This document shows positions 26,209 through 34,528 of a stretch of 64,000 nt of DNA, piece by piece. Position numbers and translations under genes: made by a program. Each line of letters opens with the position of its first letter. Within the stretch, counting starts at the first letter, position 1. The DNA is from Halomonas nitroreducens (lineage in GTDB: Bacteria > Pseudomonadota > Gammaproteobacteria > Pseudomonadales > Halomonadaceae): contig NZ_RXNS01000001.1 in the NCBI RefSeq assembly GCF_003966155.1, positions 248,001-312,000 of the forward strand, written 5' to 3'. The notes under the pieces are model-generated. The model had not been told where the DNA came from. It ran no database searches and saw nothing but the letters and a program-made list of their open reading frames with translations.

Positions 26209-26411
26209 AGGCAGTCGCCGGCGGTGGCGCAAAAAAAATCGCAACTTCTCGGGCATGGAACGAAAAACCTGCCGCCTGCAGGGCGGCGCTTCGAAAAGTC
26301 CTGATCCGCCACCTCCCTTACCATGAAGGCATCGCGCGGCCTGTGGGCCGCGGATGACATTTTATCGCCGGCGTGATGACTGAACGCGCCGGCGAGTCAG
26401 GGGAGGTGCCC

Positions 26412-27881
26412 ATGAAACTCAGCGATCCGCGTCTGTTCCGTCAGTACGCCTATGTCGACGGCAAGTGGACCCACGGCGAGGGTGGCCGCGAGGAGCCCGT
26501 GTTCAACCCCGCCACCGGCGAGGTACTGGGGCATATCCCGCTGCTCGAGACCGAGCAGGTCAACGCGGCGGTGGACGCCGCCGAGGCGGCCTTCACCCAG
26601 TGGCGGGCGCTGCGTGCCGACGAGCGCTGCGAGCGCCTGCTGGCCTGGTACGACTTGCTGCAGGCCAACCGCGAGGATCTGGCCACCATCATGACCCTGG
26701 AGCAGGGCAAGCCGATGCCGGATGCCCGCGGCGAGGTCGAGTATGGCGCCAGCTTCGTGCGCTGGTTCGCCGAGGAGGGCAAGCGCACCTTCGGCGAGAC
26801 CATCCCCAGCCATATTCCCAACGCGGCCCTCGGCACGATCAAGGAGCCGGTGGGCATCGCCGCGCTGATCACGCCCTGGAACTTCCCGCTGGCGATGATC
26901 ACCCGCAAGGCCGCGGCGGCCATGGCCGCCGGCTGTCCGGTGATCGTCAAGCCCGCCCACGAGACGCCCTTCTCGGCCCTGGCCCTGGCCGAGCTGGCCG
27001 AGCGTGCCGGCATCCCCGCCGGGGTCTTCAACGTGGTATTGGGCGAGGCGGCCGAGGTCTCGAAGCTGCTGTGCTATGACGACCGGGTCAAGGCGCTGTC
27101 CTTCACCGGCTCCACCCGGGTCGGCCGGCTGCTGCTGGAGCAGTGCGCGAACACCGTCAAGCGGGTCTCGCTGGAGCTCGGCGGCAATGCGCCCTTCATC
27201 GTCGGCCCGGACATGGATCCCAAGGAGGCGGCCTATGCCGCGGTGGCGGCCAAGTTCCAGACTGCCGGCCAGGACTGCCTCGCCGCGGATCGCATCCTGG
27301 TCCACGAGTCGATCCACGAGGCGTTCGTCGAGCACTTCGCCGAGCGCATGGCGGCGCTGACCGTGGGCAACGGGCTGGAGAGTGAAATCGACCTGGGCCC
27401 GCTGATTCACCGTCAGGCGGTGGAGAAGGCGGCGGCCGTCGTCGACGATGCCATCTCCAAGGGCGCGACCCTGGTGGCCGGCGACCAGAGCCAGGCGCCG
27501 GGCGAGAACTTCTTCATGCCGGTGCTGCTCACGGGCGTGACCCACGACATGAAGATCTGGCATGAGGAGAGCTTTGCCCCGGTGGCCGGCATCACCGCCT
27601 ACGCCGACGATGATCAGGTCATCGAGATGGCCAACGACACCGAGTACGGTCTGGCGGCCTACATCTATACCCACGATATCCGCCGCATCTGGAAGATCAT
27701 GCGCGCCCTGGAGTTCGGCATGGTGGCGGTGAACTCGGTGAAGATGACCGGTCCGCCCGTTCCCTTTGGCGGCGTCAAGCACTCCGGCCTCGGCCGCGAG
27801 GGTGGGGTGACCGGTATCGACGAGTACCTGGAGACCAAGTACTACTGCCTGGGCGCCCTGGGTTCGGTATCCGGGAGCTAG
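26412..27881 (+). CDS. doeC: Aspartate-semialdehyde dehydrogenase of ectoine catabolism (DoeC, ALDH family)
   Basis: The 489-aa aldehyde dehydrogenase has the N-terminal A-L-I-T-P-W-N-F-P-L Rossmann segment, L-E-L-G-G-N-A-P-F with the general-base Glu, and the nucleophile Cys289 in T-A-G-Q-D-C. Start ATG 26412 follows AGGGGAGG. Sequence alone resembles succinate-semialdehyde dehydrogenases, but pairing with doeD points to oxidation of aspartate semialdehyde to aspartate, the last step of ectoine breakdown. A 200-bp gap with its own promoter potential precedes it. Confidence 0.8.
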   Translation: MKLSDPRLFRQYAYVDGKWTHGEGGREEPVFNPATGEVLGHIPLLETEQVNAAVDAAEAAFTQWRALRADERCERLLAWYDLLQANREDLATIMTLEQGKPMPDARGEVEYGASFVRWFAEEGKRTFGETIPSHIPNAALGTIKEPVGIAALITPWNFPLAMITRKAAAAMAAGCPVIVKPAHETPFSALALAELAERAGIPAGVFNVVLGEAAEVSKLLCYDDRVKALSFTGSTRVGRLLLEQCANTVKRVSLELGGNAPFIVGPDMDPKEAAYAAVAAKFQTAGQDCLAADRILVHESIHEAFVEHFAERMAALTVGNGLESEIDLGPLIHRQAVEKAAAVVDDAISKGATLVAGDQSQAPGENFFMPVLLTGVTHDMKIWHEESFAPVAGITAYADDDQVIEMANDTEYGLAAYIYTHDIRRIWKIMRALEFGMVAVNSVKMTGPPVPFGGVKHSGLGREGGVTGIDEYLETKYYCLGALGSVSGS

Positions 27882-27890
27882 CTGCGCTCG

Positions 27891-27977
27891 GCCTGACGGC
27901 GTTGGGCCCGACATCGAACATGCTCATTTACGGCCAGTAAACTTCAGCTGTTCTCCGTCGGGCCCGCCTGGTCAGGC
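27891..27977. repeat. Nested inverted-repeat element between doeC and doeD
   Basis: Three nested inverted repeats share one centre: GCCTGAC/GTCAGGC (27891-27897 with 27971-27977), GGGCCCGAC/GTCGGGCCC (27904-27912 with 27957-27965) and TTTAC/GTAAA (27927-27941). This would fold into a long branched hairpin. It could be a dispersed genus-specific repeat or a terminator-like structure. Confidence 0.5.
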
Positions 27978-28082
27978 CTTCGCTCGCAGAGCTCCCAAGC
28001 TTCGAGAAGAAGGGCTCCCCGAGCTCTCGAATGGTTAGGCAAGAGATCGGTAATCGCCGGTCCCAGAACGAATGACGAACAT

Positions 28083-28103
28083 CTCCCCGGCGGAGCCGGG
28101 GAG
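28083..28103 (+). other. Hairpin in the doeD leader
   Basis: A perfect 8-bp stem, CTCCCCGG with CCGGGGAG, loop 5 nt, lies just before the doeD ribosome site (GGAGAG). It may shield the 5' end of the doeD message after processing, or modulate its translation. Confidence 0.45.
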
Positions 28104-28120
28104 CCTTACTGGAGAGACGC

Positions 28121-29530
28121 ATGACCACCCATCAGGAACTGATCGATCGCGACCGCAAGGTGACCTTCCACGCGTCCACCCACCTGCGTGACTTCGCCCA
28201 TGGCGATGCGCCGGGACGCGTGATCACTGGCGGCAAGGGGATCCATATCATCGACAAGGACGGCCGCGAGTTCATCGACGGTTTCGCCGGGCTGTATTGC
28301 GTCAATATCGGCTACGGACGCACCGAGGTCGCCGAGGCGATCTACCAGCAGGCCCTGGAGATGTCCTACTACCACACCTATGTGGGCCACTCCAACGAGC
28401 CCCAGATCGCGCTCTCCGAGAAGATCCTCGAGCTGGCCGGCCCCGGCATGTCCAAGGTCTACTACGGCATGTCCGGCAGTGACGCCAACGAGACCCAGCT
28501 CAAGATCGTGCGCTACTACAACAACGTGCTGGGGCGCCCGCAGAAGAAGAAGGTCATCGCGCGGATGCGCGGCTACCACGGTTCCGGCATCGCCTCGGGC
28601 TCGCTGACCGGACTCAAGGCCTTCCACGACCACTTCGACCTGCCCATCGACACCATCCGGCACACCGAGGCGCCCTACTACTACCATCGCGCCGCGGAGC
28701 AGGCGGGCATGACCGAGCGCGAGTTCTCGGCGTACTGTGCCGGCAAGCTCGAGGAAATGATCCTCGCCGAGGGGCCGGAGACCGTGGCCGCCTTCATCGG
28801 CGAGCCGGTGCTCGGCACCGGTGGCATCGTGCCGCCGCCGGAAGGCTACTGGGAGGCCATCCAGGCGGTCCTGGCCCGGTACGACGTGCTGCTGATCGCC
28901 GACGAGGTGGTCTGCGGGTTCGGTCGCATCGGCGCCGACTTCGGCAGCCACCACTACGGCATCAAGCCGGACCTGATCACCGTGGCCAAGGGCCTGACGA
29001 GCGCCTACCAGCCGCTCTCCGGCGTCATCGTCGGCGATCGGGTCTGGCGGGTGCTGGAGCAGGGCACCGGCGAGTACGGCCCCATCGGCCACGGCTGGAC
29101 CTACTCCGGTCATGCCCTGGGCTGTGCGGCCGGCCTCGCCAACCTGGCGATCATCGAGCGCGAGGGTCTGACTGCCAACGCCGCCGAGACCGGTGCCTAC
29201 CTGCAGCGGCAGATGCAGGCCGCCTTCGGCGACCACCCCATCGTCGGCCAGGTACGCGGCGTGGGCATGCTGGCGGCCCTGGAATTCTCCGCCGACCCGG
29301 CGCGGCGTCGTCACTTCGACCCGAGCCTGAAGGTGGGCCCGCGCATGGCCGCTGCCGCCCTGGAGGAGAACCTGATCGCCCGGGCCATGCCCCAGGGGGA
29401 TATCCTCGGCTTCGCGCCGCCGCTGACCACCACTCGGGGCGAGGTCGACGAGATCGTCGCCCGTACCAAGCGCGCGGTGGACAAGGTCACCGATGCCCTG
29501 GTCCGGGAAGGTACTCTGCAGACCGCCTGA
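28121..29530 (+). CDS. doeD: Diaminobutyrate transaminase DoeD (class III aminotransferase)
   Basis: The 469-aa class-III aminotransferase has the PLP lysine Lys290 in V-A-K-G-L-T-S-A-Y-Q-P, the cofactor Asp in L-I-A-D-E-V-V-C-G-F-G, and a G-M-S-G-S-D-A-N-E phosphate loop. In H. elongata DoeD transfers an amino group from L-2,4-diaminobutyrate, giving aspartate semialdehyde for DoeC. It lies 240 bp after doeC, with hairpins in the gap. Confidence 0.85.
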   Translation: MTTHQELIDRDRKVTFHASTHLRDFAHGDAPGRVITGGKGIHIIDKDGREFIDGFAGLYCVNIGYGRTEVAEAIYQQALEMSYYHTYVGHSNEPQIALSEKILELAGPGMSKVYYGMSGSDANETQLKIVRYYNNVLGRPQKKKVIARMRGYHGSGIASGSLTGLKAFHDHFDLPIDTIRHTEAPYYYHRAAEQAGMTEREFSAYCAGKLEEMILAEGPETVAAFIGEPVLGTGGIVPPPEGYWEAIQAVLARYDVLLIADEVVCGFGRIGADFGSHHYGIKPDLITVAKGLTSAYQPLSGVIVGDRVWRVLEQGTGEYGPIGHGWTYSGHALGCAAGLANLAIIEREGLTANAAETGAYLQRQMQAAFGDHPIVGQVRGVGMLAALEFSADPARRRHFDPSLKVGPRMAAAALEENLIARAMPQGDILGFAPPLTTTRGEVDEIVARTKRAVDKVTDALVREGTLQTA

Positions 29531-29620
29531 CACCGGCCGGTGCCGACGTTGGTCGCCGCGGGGAGCCCCCCGCGGCGCACTTGTTGGGGCGCCGCCCATC
29601 GACCATCATCGGGGCGGCTC

Positions 29621-29670
29621 CCCCGGGCTCCCCCGGGCTCCCCCGGGCTCCCCCGGGCTCCCCCGGGCTC
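29621..29670. repeat. Five tandem copies of a 10-bp unit (CCCCGGGCTC)
   Basis: Five exact copies of CCCCGGGCTC run from 29621 to 29670 in the gap between doeD and eutB, with a partial unit before. Each unit contains a CCCGGG palindrome. The eutB ribosome site begins about 15 bp later. Copy-number change would alter leader length. Confidence 0.95.
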
Positions 29671-29698
29671 CGTGCCCGAACCCGTGAGGAGGCTTTGG

Positions 29699-30697
29699 AT
29701 GAGCGAGTCGAGCCATGGCGTCACCCTGGCGGCGATCCAGGCCGCCCGTCGGCGCCTCGAGGGCCAGGTGGTCCGCACGCCCCTGGTACGTTCCGCTGCC
29801 CTGTCGCGGCGCTTCGACGCCGACATCCTGCTCAAGCTCGAAACCTGCCAGCCCACCGGCGCCTTCAAGCTGCGCGGGGCCACCAACATGATCGCTGCCC
29901 TGCTGGAAGAACGGGGGCGGGAGGCCCTGGCCGCCGGTGTGGTGACCGCCTCCACCGGCAACCATGGTCGGGCAGTGGCCTATGCTGCAGCGCGGCTGGG
30001 CATTCCCGCGATGGTCTGCCTGTCGCGGCTGGTGCCCGCCGACAAGGCCGAGGCCGTCGCGGCGCTGGGCGCCGAGGTGCGGCGGGTCGGCGAGAGCCAG
30101 GATGCGGCCTTCGAGGAGGTCGAGCGGCTGGTCCGCGAACGGGGCATGGTCCTGATCCCGCCCTTCGACGATCCCCTCATCGCCGCGGGCCAGGGCACCA
30201 TCGGCCTGGAGCTGCTGGAGGAGGCGCCCGATCTCGACCGCGTCCTGGCCGGGCTCTCCGGCGGCGGCCTGATCGGCGGGATCGGGGCGGCGCTCAAGGC
30301 GCTCCGGCCCGAGGTCACCGTCACCGGGGTCAGCCTCTCCCGTGGCGCGGCCATGGCCGATAGCCTGGCGGCCGGTCATCCGCTGGCGGTGGAAGAGGTG
30401 GCGAGCCTGGGGGACTCCCTGGGCGGTGGCATCGGTCTCGACAATCGCTGTACCTTCGCCCTGGTCCGCGAGGTCATGGACGAGCACTATCGGGTCTCGG
30501 AGGCGGCGATCGCCGGGGCCATGGTCGACTTCCTGGCGCACGAGCAGCGCCTGATCGAGGGCGCCGCCGCGGTCGGCCTGGCGGCACTGGCCGAACACGG
30601 CATCGCGGTGCAGGGGCAGAAGGTGGCCCTGGTGGTCTCGGGCAACGCGGTCTCGCTCGAGACCTTCGATCGGGCCCGGGCGTTGGCGGGGCGCTGA
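29699..30697 (+). CDS. eutB: EutB, threonine-dehydratase-like enzyme of hydroxyectoine breakdown
   Basis: The 332-aa fold-type-II PLP enzyme has the lysine Lys57 in P-T-G-A-F-K-L-R-G, S-T-G-N-H-G and the glycine-rich G-L-S-G-G-G-L phosphate loop. It belongs to the threonine/serine dehydratase family. In ectoine catabolic clusters this gene is eutB and acts in conversion of hydroxyectoine-derived intermediates. ATG 29699 follows GAGGAGG; the frame is open upstream through the 10-bp repeat, but that part is not protein-like. No eutA homologue is seen in the window. Confidence 0.8.
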   Translation: MSESSHGVTLAAIQAARRRLEGQVVRTPLVRSAALSRRFDADILLKLETCQPTGAFKLRGATNMIAALLEERGREALAAGVVTASTGNHGRAVAYAAARLGIPAMVCLSRLVPADKAEAVAALGAEVRRVGESQDAAFEEVERLVRERGMVLIPPFDDPLIAAGQGTIGLELLEEAPDLDRVLAGLSGGGLIGGIGAALKALRPEVTVTGVSLSRGAAMADSLAAGHPLAVEEVASLGDSLGGGIGLDNRCTFALVREVMDEHYRVSEAAIAGAMVDFLAHEQRLIEGAAAVGLAALAEHGIAVQGQKVALVVSGNAVSLETFDRARALAGR

Positions 30698-30757
30698 GGT
30701 TCGAGGTTCGCGGGGCAAGAGGGGAGTAGACGAGTAGCAAGGGACAAGAGCATCTTG

Positions 30758-30827
30758 CACTCTTCACTCTTCACTCTTCACTCTTCACTCTTCACTCTTC
30801 ACTCTTCACTCTTCACTCTTCACTCAT
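30758..30827. repeat. Nine tandem copies of a 7-bp unit (CACTCTT) plus one degenerate copy
   Basis: CACTCTT repeats exactly nine times (30758-30820), followed by CACTCAT. It lies between eutB and eutC, about 40 bp before the eutC start. It is the most conspicuous microsatellite of the window and strongly pyrimidine-rich on the plus strand. There are no spacers, so it is not a CRISPR. Confidence 0.97.
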
Positions 30828-30867
30828 CGTTCCTCGACCCTGGTTCCTTGCGTCTGGAGGTTTTCCC

Positions 30868-31815
30868 ATGCAGCTCTATCAACGCGATACCATCGAGACC
30901 GCCGTGGGCATCGATCGCCAGGCCCTGGTGGCGGTGGAGGCCGGCTTCACTGCCCTGGGTCGCGGTGAGGCCGTGCAGCCACCGATCCTGTCCATGGCCA
31001 TCGAGGAGGCCAATGGCGAGGTGGACGTCAAGATGGCGCATATCCGTGGTGCCGCGCGCTTCGCCATCAAGGTCAGCCCCGGCTTCTTCGACAACCCCAG
31101 GCTCGGCCTGCCGAGCCTCAATGGCCTGATGATGGTGTTCTCGGCGCGCACCGGCCAGGTGGAGGCCGTGCTCTTCGATGAGGGCTACCTGACCATGGTG
31201 CGCACGGCCCTGGCCGGGGCCATTGCCGCTCGCCACCTGTCCCGGGAGAACAGCCGCCGGGTGGCGGTCCTGGGGGCCGGCGAGCAGGCCGAGCGCCAGG
31301 TGGAGGCCCTGCGCCTGGTACGGGACATCCGCGTGGTGGATCTCTGGGCGCGCCGCCGGTCGGCCGCGGAGGCCCTGGCCGAGCGGTTGCGCGCCCGCGG
31401 CCTCGAGGCGCATGTCCATGAGGAGATCCGCGCCGCCTGTGCGGCAGCCGATCTCATCGTCACCGCCACACCGTCCCGGACACCGCTGCTCTTTGCCCAG
31501 GACCTCCCCGAGGGCGTGCACGTTACCGCCATGGGCTCGGACAGTCCCGACAAGCGCGAGCTCGATGCCTCGGTGCTGACCCGCGCCGACGCCTTCGTCG
31601 CCGACAGCCGCGGCCAGAGCGAGACCAACGGCGAGCTCAAGGCCTTCGCCGGCCGGGAGACGCCGTTCAAGGTCCACGAGCTCGGCCGGGTGATCGCCGG
31701 CGGTGACATGCTGCGGCTCTCCTCGGCCACCATCACGGTCTGCGACCTCACCGGCACCGGCGTCCAGGACACCGCCATCGCCGACCATGCCCTGTCACGC
31801 CTCGCTGGGACCTGA
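30868..31815 (+). CDS. eutC: EutC, ornithine-cyclodeaminase-family enzyme
   Basis: The 315-aa protein is a full-length ornithine cyclodeaminase/mu-crystallin family member with the NAD-binding V-A-V-L-G-A-G-E-Q-A motif and the V-R-T-A-L-A-G-A-I-A-A-R segment. In ectoine clusters it is eutC and works with eutB on the hydroxyectoine branch. RBS CTGGAGG. A 7-bp microsatellite precedes it. Confidence 0.82.
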   Translation: MQLYQRDTIETAVGIDRQALVAVEAGFTALGRGEAVQPPILSMAIEEANGEVDVKMAHIRGAARFAIKVSPGFFDNPRLGLPSLNGLMMVFSARTGQVEAVLFDEGYLTMVRTALAGAIAARHLSRENSRRVAVLGAGEQAERQVEALRLVRDIRVVDLWARRRSAAEALAERLRARGLEAHVHEEIRAACAAADLIVTATPSRTPLLFAQDLPEGVHVTAMGSDSPDKRELDASVLTRADAFVADSRGQSETNGELKAFAGRETPFKVHELGRVIAGGDMLRLSSATITVCDLTGTGVQDTAIADHALSRLAGT

Positions 31816-31892
31816 TACGCCTTGTGCCCGGCCGCGGCCTGGCGCAGGCTGCACTGGTGAGCCCAGTGATCGACGTAAGGAGAGAGCACGAG

Positions 31893-32576
31893 ATGGCAAT
31901 GGTACTGGCCTTCGATGTCTACGGGACCCTGATCGATACCCACGGCGTGGTCACCGAACTGGAGCAGCGGTTGGCCGCCCAGGGCCAGTCCGACCTGGCC
32001 CCGGAGTTCTCGCGACGCTGGCGGGACAAGCAGCTCGAGTACAGCTTTCGGCGCGGCCTGATGGGAGCCTACGTGGACTTCTCGCAGTGCACCCGCGAGG
32101 CCCTCGAGTACACCGATCGGGCGCTGCGCACCCGCCTCGCCGAGGCCGACAAGGATCACCTGATGGCGACCTACGCGCGGCTGCCGGCCTTCCCCGAAGC
32201 CGAGGTGGCCCTGGCGCGCCTCGCCGAGGCCGGCGTGACCTGCGTGGCCTTCTCCAACGGCAGCCACGATGCCGTCGCTGGCCTGCTGGGCGAGGCCGGC
32301 CTGCTCGAGCGCTTCGACGACATCGTCAGCGTCGAGGAGGTCAAGCGCTTCAAGCCCGACCCGGCGGTCTATGCCCACCTGCGTCATCGCCTCGAGGTGG
32401 CGCCGGGTGACACCTGGCTGATCTCGAGCAACGCCTTCGATGTCATCGGCGCCCGTCATGCGGGCCTGCATGCGGCCTGGGTCCGGCGCCTGCCGGAGGC
32501 GCCCTTCGATCCCTGGGGCATCGAGCCCGACCTCACCGTGGCGGATCTATCGGGGTTGGTCGACGCCCTGGCCTGA
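31893..32576 (+). CDS. Haloacid dehalogenase, type II (HAD superfamily)
   Basis: The 227-aa HAD protein has the nucleophile Asp in V-L-A-F-D-V-Y-G-T-L, S-N-G-S in motif II, K-P-D in motif III and S-S-N-A-F-D in motif IV, the pattern of L-2-haloacid dehalogenases. It starts at ATG 31893 (a second ATG follows two codons later) after AAGGAGAG. It ends the eut segment and may be co-transcribed, but a role in ectoine use is not established. Its stop faces the convergent DUF3047 gene four bases away. Confidence 0.8.
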   Translation: MAMVLAFDVYGTLIDTHGVVTELEQRLAAQGQSDLAPEFSRRWRDKQLEYSFRRGLMGAYVDFSQCTREALEYTDRALRTRLAEADKDHLMATYARLPAFPEAEVALARLAEAGVTCVAFSNGSHDAVAGLLGEAGLLERFDDIVSVEEVKRFKPDPAVYAHLRHRLEVAPGDTWLISSNAFDVIGARHAGLHAAWVRRLPEAPFDPWGIEPDLTVADLSGLVDALA

Positions 32577-32579
32577 GCG

Positions 32580-33263
32580 TCAGGAGGGACACTCCAGGGG
32601 CGTGGCATCCGCCGAGAGGACCATCCGGCTGAACCAGGCACGGGCATCGCCTCCGGCATTGTCGCCGTCGGTCATCAGGGCCACGCCGTCGATGGTCGCC
32701 GGGGTGGCGCCGAACAGGCGGCGATAGTCCGCACGCACGTCACGGACCTCGGCGACCCACTCGCCCACCCGGGCGCTTCCCCCCTGCAGGGCAAGCAGGT
32801 GGGCACGGTCGGTGAAGGCGTTCGGCCAGTCGCTGCCGGCGGCCTGGGTCGACGACCACACATAGTTCACCGACTGCACCTGCCAGGGCAGCAGGCCGGT
32901 GCGCCGGGCTACATAGACCCGTGCCGGGTAGTCGTCGCCGTCCTTGGTGGTCTCGTCGAGGCCGGGATAGATCCCCGAGACCCGCCAGCACCACTTCAGG
33001 TAGGGGGTGGCGGTCAGGTCGATCCGCCGCTCCAGGTACTTGGCCGAGGCCTGGCCAGCGGCCCGGGCCTGCAGCACCCGCCGGCCGTCGAGGTCCACCA
33101 GCCGGTAGTCGGTGTGACCGGCGAAGGAGCGGGTCGGCCAGCCGAGGATGTCGCGGGGCGAGAATGCCAGCTCGGCGGCCGCCGAGGCGCTTGCCAGGCC
33201 GAGGAGCAGGGCGGCCAGCAGGGGCAATGCCAGGCGTGGTGGCGGCGCGGGACGGTGACGCAT
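32580..33263 (-). CDS. DUF3047-domain periplasmic protein
   Basis: The 227-aa product has a signal peptide with a hydrophobic core ending A-S-A-A-A, then a DUF3047 domain with Y-L-K-W-C-W-R-V and D-G-D-D-Y-P-A-R-V-Y-V. ATG 33263 follows AAGGAGAT. The domain is beta-rich and of unknown function. It is divergent from the DUF302 gene. Confidence 0.72.
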   Translation of the reverse strand: MRHRPAPPPRLALPLLAALLLGLASASAAAELAFSPRDILGWPTRSFAGHTDYRLVDLDGRRVLQARAAGQASAKYLERRIDLTATPYLKWCWRVSGIYPGLDETTKDGDDYPARVYVARRTGLLPWQVQSVNYVWSSTQAAGSDWPNAFTDRAHLLALQGGSARVGEWVAEVRDVRADYRRLFGATPATIDGVALMTDGDNAGGDARAWFSRMVLSADATPLECPS

Positions 33264-33409
33264 GGGATCTCCTTGAGGAGGGAGAGTGGGCGGCGGCAAT
33301 GCAGGACCTGGGTCGTGGCGCCCGGGCATTCCTTACCGGCAACCGGGATGACTTGACCTGCCGCCGGGTGTCGCCAAGGATGAGGACTCCACCAACGGGA
33401 GGGAATTCC

Positions 33410-33889
33410 ATGAGGCATGTGACGTGGCCGCTGGCCCTGCTGGGGCTGGCGATGGGGGTGACCCTCGGCGCCGCCGCCGATGACACCCGCGAGACATCGC
33501 CGCACGGCATCCTCCACAGGCTGAGCCAGGATGACATCGCCCGGGTCGACAGTCGCCTCCGCGAGGCCCTGGAGGCCCGCGGCATGCGCCTGATGACCGT
33601 GGTCGACCATGCAGCGAATGCCGCGGGGGTCGATCTCGAGCTGCCCGAGACACGCACCTTCGTCTTCGGCAACCCTGCCGTGGGCACCCCCATGATGCAA
33701 TGCCAGGGCAGCCTGGCCCTGGACCTGCCCCAGAAGATGCTGCTGCGCGAGACCGATGGCGGCACCCGCATCGAATGGAACGATCCCCGGTACCTGGCCC
33801 GGCGCCATGACCTCGAGGCCTGCGACCTGCCGCTGGATAAGGTGGCAGGAGCGCTGTCTGCCATCGCCGAGGCCGCCGCCACCGACTAG
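33410..33889 (+). CDS. DUF302-domain exported protein
   Basis: The 159-aa product has an N-terminal signal peptide (MRHVTWPLALLGLAMG, cleavage after A-A-A) and a DUF302 domain with F-G-N-P-A-V-G-T-P-M-M, the most conserved part of the family. Members bind small ligands or heavy-atom compounds in structures, but the function is unknown. RBS GGGAGGGAAT before ATG 33410. Confidence 0.75.
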   Translation: MRHVTWPLALLGLAMGVTLGAAADDTRETSPHGILHRLSQDDIARVDSRLREALEARGMRLMTVVDHAANAAGVDLELPETRTFVFGNPAVGTPMMQCQGSLALDLPQKMLLRETDGGTRIEWNDPRYLARRHDLEACDLPLDKVAGALSAIAEAAATD

Positions 33890-34015
33890 CCCCTCGTGCC
33901 CCAGCATCTCCCCCCGGGCGCCTGCCTGTAAGGGTGTGGCCCGGCTTGCCGACCAAGCCTGGCAAGCTGACGTTCGTTGCGATTGTCGGCGCCTCGTCGC
34001 CGGGGGAGGTGGAAG

Positions 34016-34406
34016 GTGCGACACCCGTTCCTTCGCGGGCTCATGGGCTTGCTGCTCGGGATGATGCTCGGCAGCGCCGACGCCCAGGACCTGACTCCGC
34101 TGACGCCCGGTCTCTCCGATACCTTCCTGGTTCCGCAGGGCGTGCATCGCTTCTCCCTTCGTATCGAGTCACCCGCGACCCTGCGGCTTCAGGGACGGAA
34201 CTGGGCGTTTACCGCCAGTGATCAGTGGACGCCTGCTCGATGGCGAGGCGCGTCCGCTGGGGGCCTCCCTTCCTGGCGAGGGAGGTTTTCAACTCGTTGC
34301 TGAGGTCTCCCCGGGGGACTACCTGCTCGAGTTCGAGGGGGCCACCTTCGGTACCCGCAGCGAACTCGAGACGTCGCGTTATCAGATCCTGATGATCCTG
34401 GAGTAA
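34016..34406 (+). pseudogene. Small exported protein broken by a frameshift
   Basis: A GTG at 34016 after GGGGGAGG starts a signal peptide (M-R-H-P-F-L-R-G-L-M-G-L-L-L-G) and mature protein to about residue 65 (N-W-A-F-T-A). The original frame then turns into Arg/Trp-rich nonsense, while the next frame from about 34218 continues a plausible protein (I-S-G-R-L-L-D-G-E-A, then V-S-P-G-D-Y-L-L-E-F-E-G) to a stop at 34406. Joined, the product would be about 129 aa. A one-base deletion or a sequencing error around 34205-34220 explains both halves. Family not recognised. Confidence 0.6.
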
Positions 34407-34528
34407 GCCGGGCCCGTATCGGGCGACAAAAGAGGAAGGGCGTGACGCCCCGAGTTCGGTGTTGAGCTAAGTTAACTATGGCCTCCTTCGGGAAGGCTGT
34501 TCAATAACCATAACAAGAGGTGACTCTC

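Noticed and set aside
29540..29698. N-terminal extension of EutB across the 10-bp repeat
   Set aside because: The extension encodes Pro/Gly/Ser repeats, has no ribosome site at its start, and the strong GAGGAGG site directly precedes ATG 29699.
30758..30827. CRISPR-like array
   Set aside because: The repeats are 7 bp and contiguous with no spacers; it is a microsatellite.
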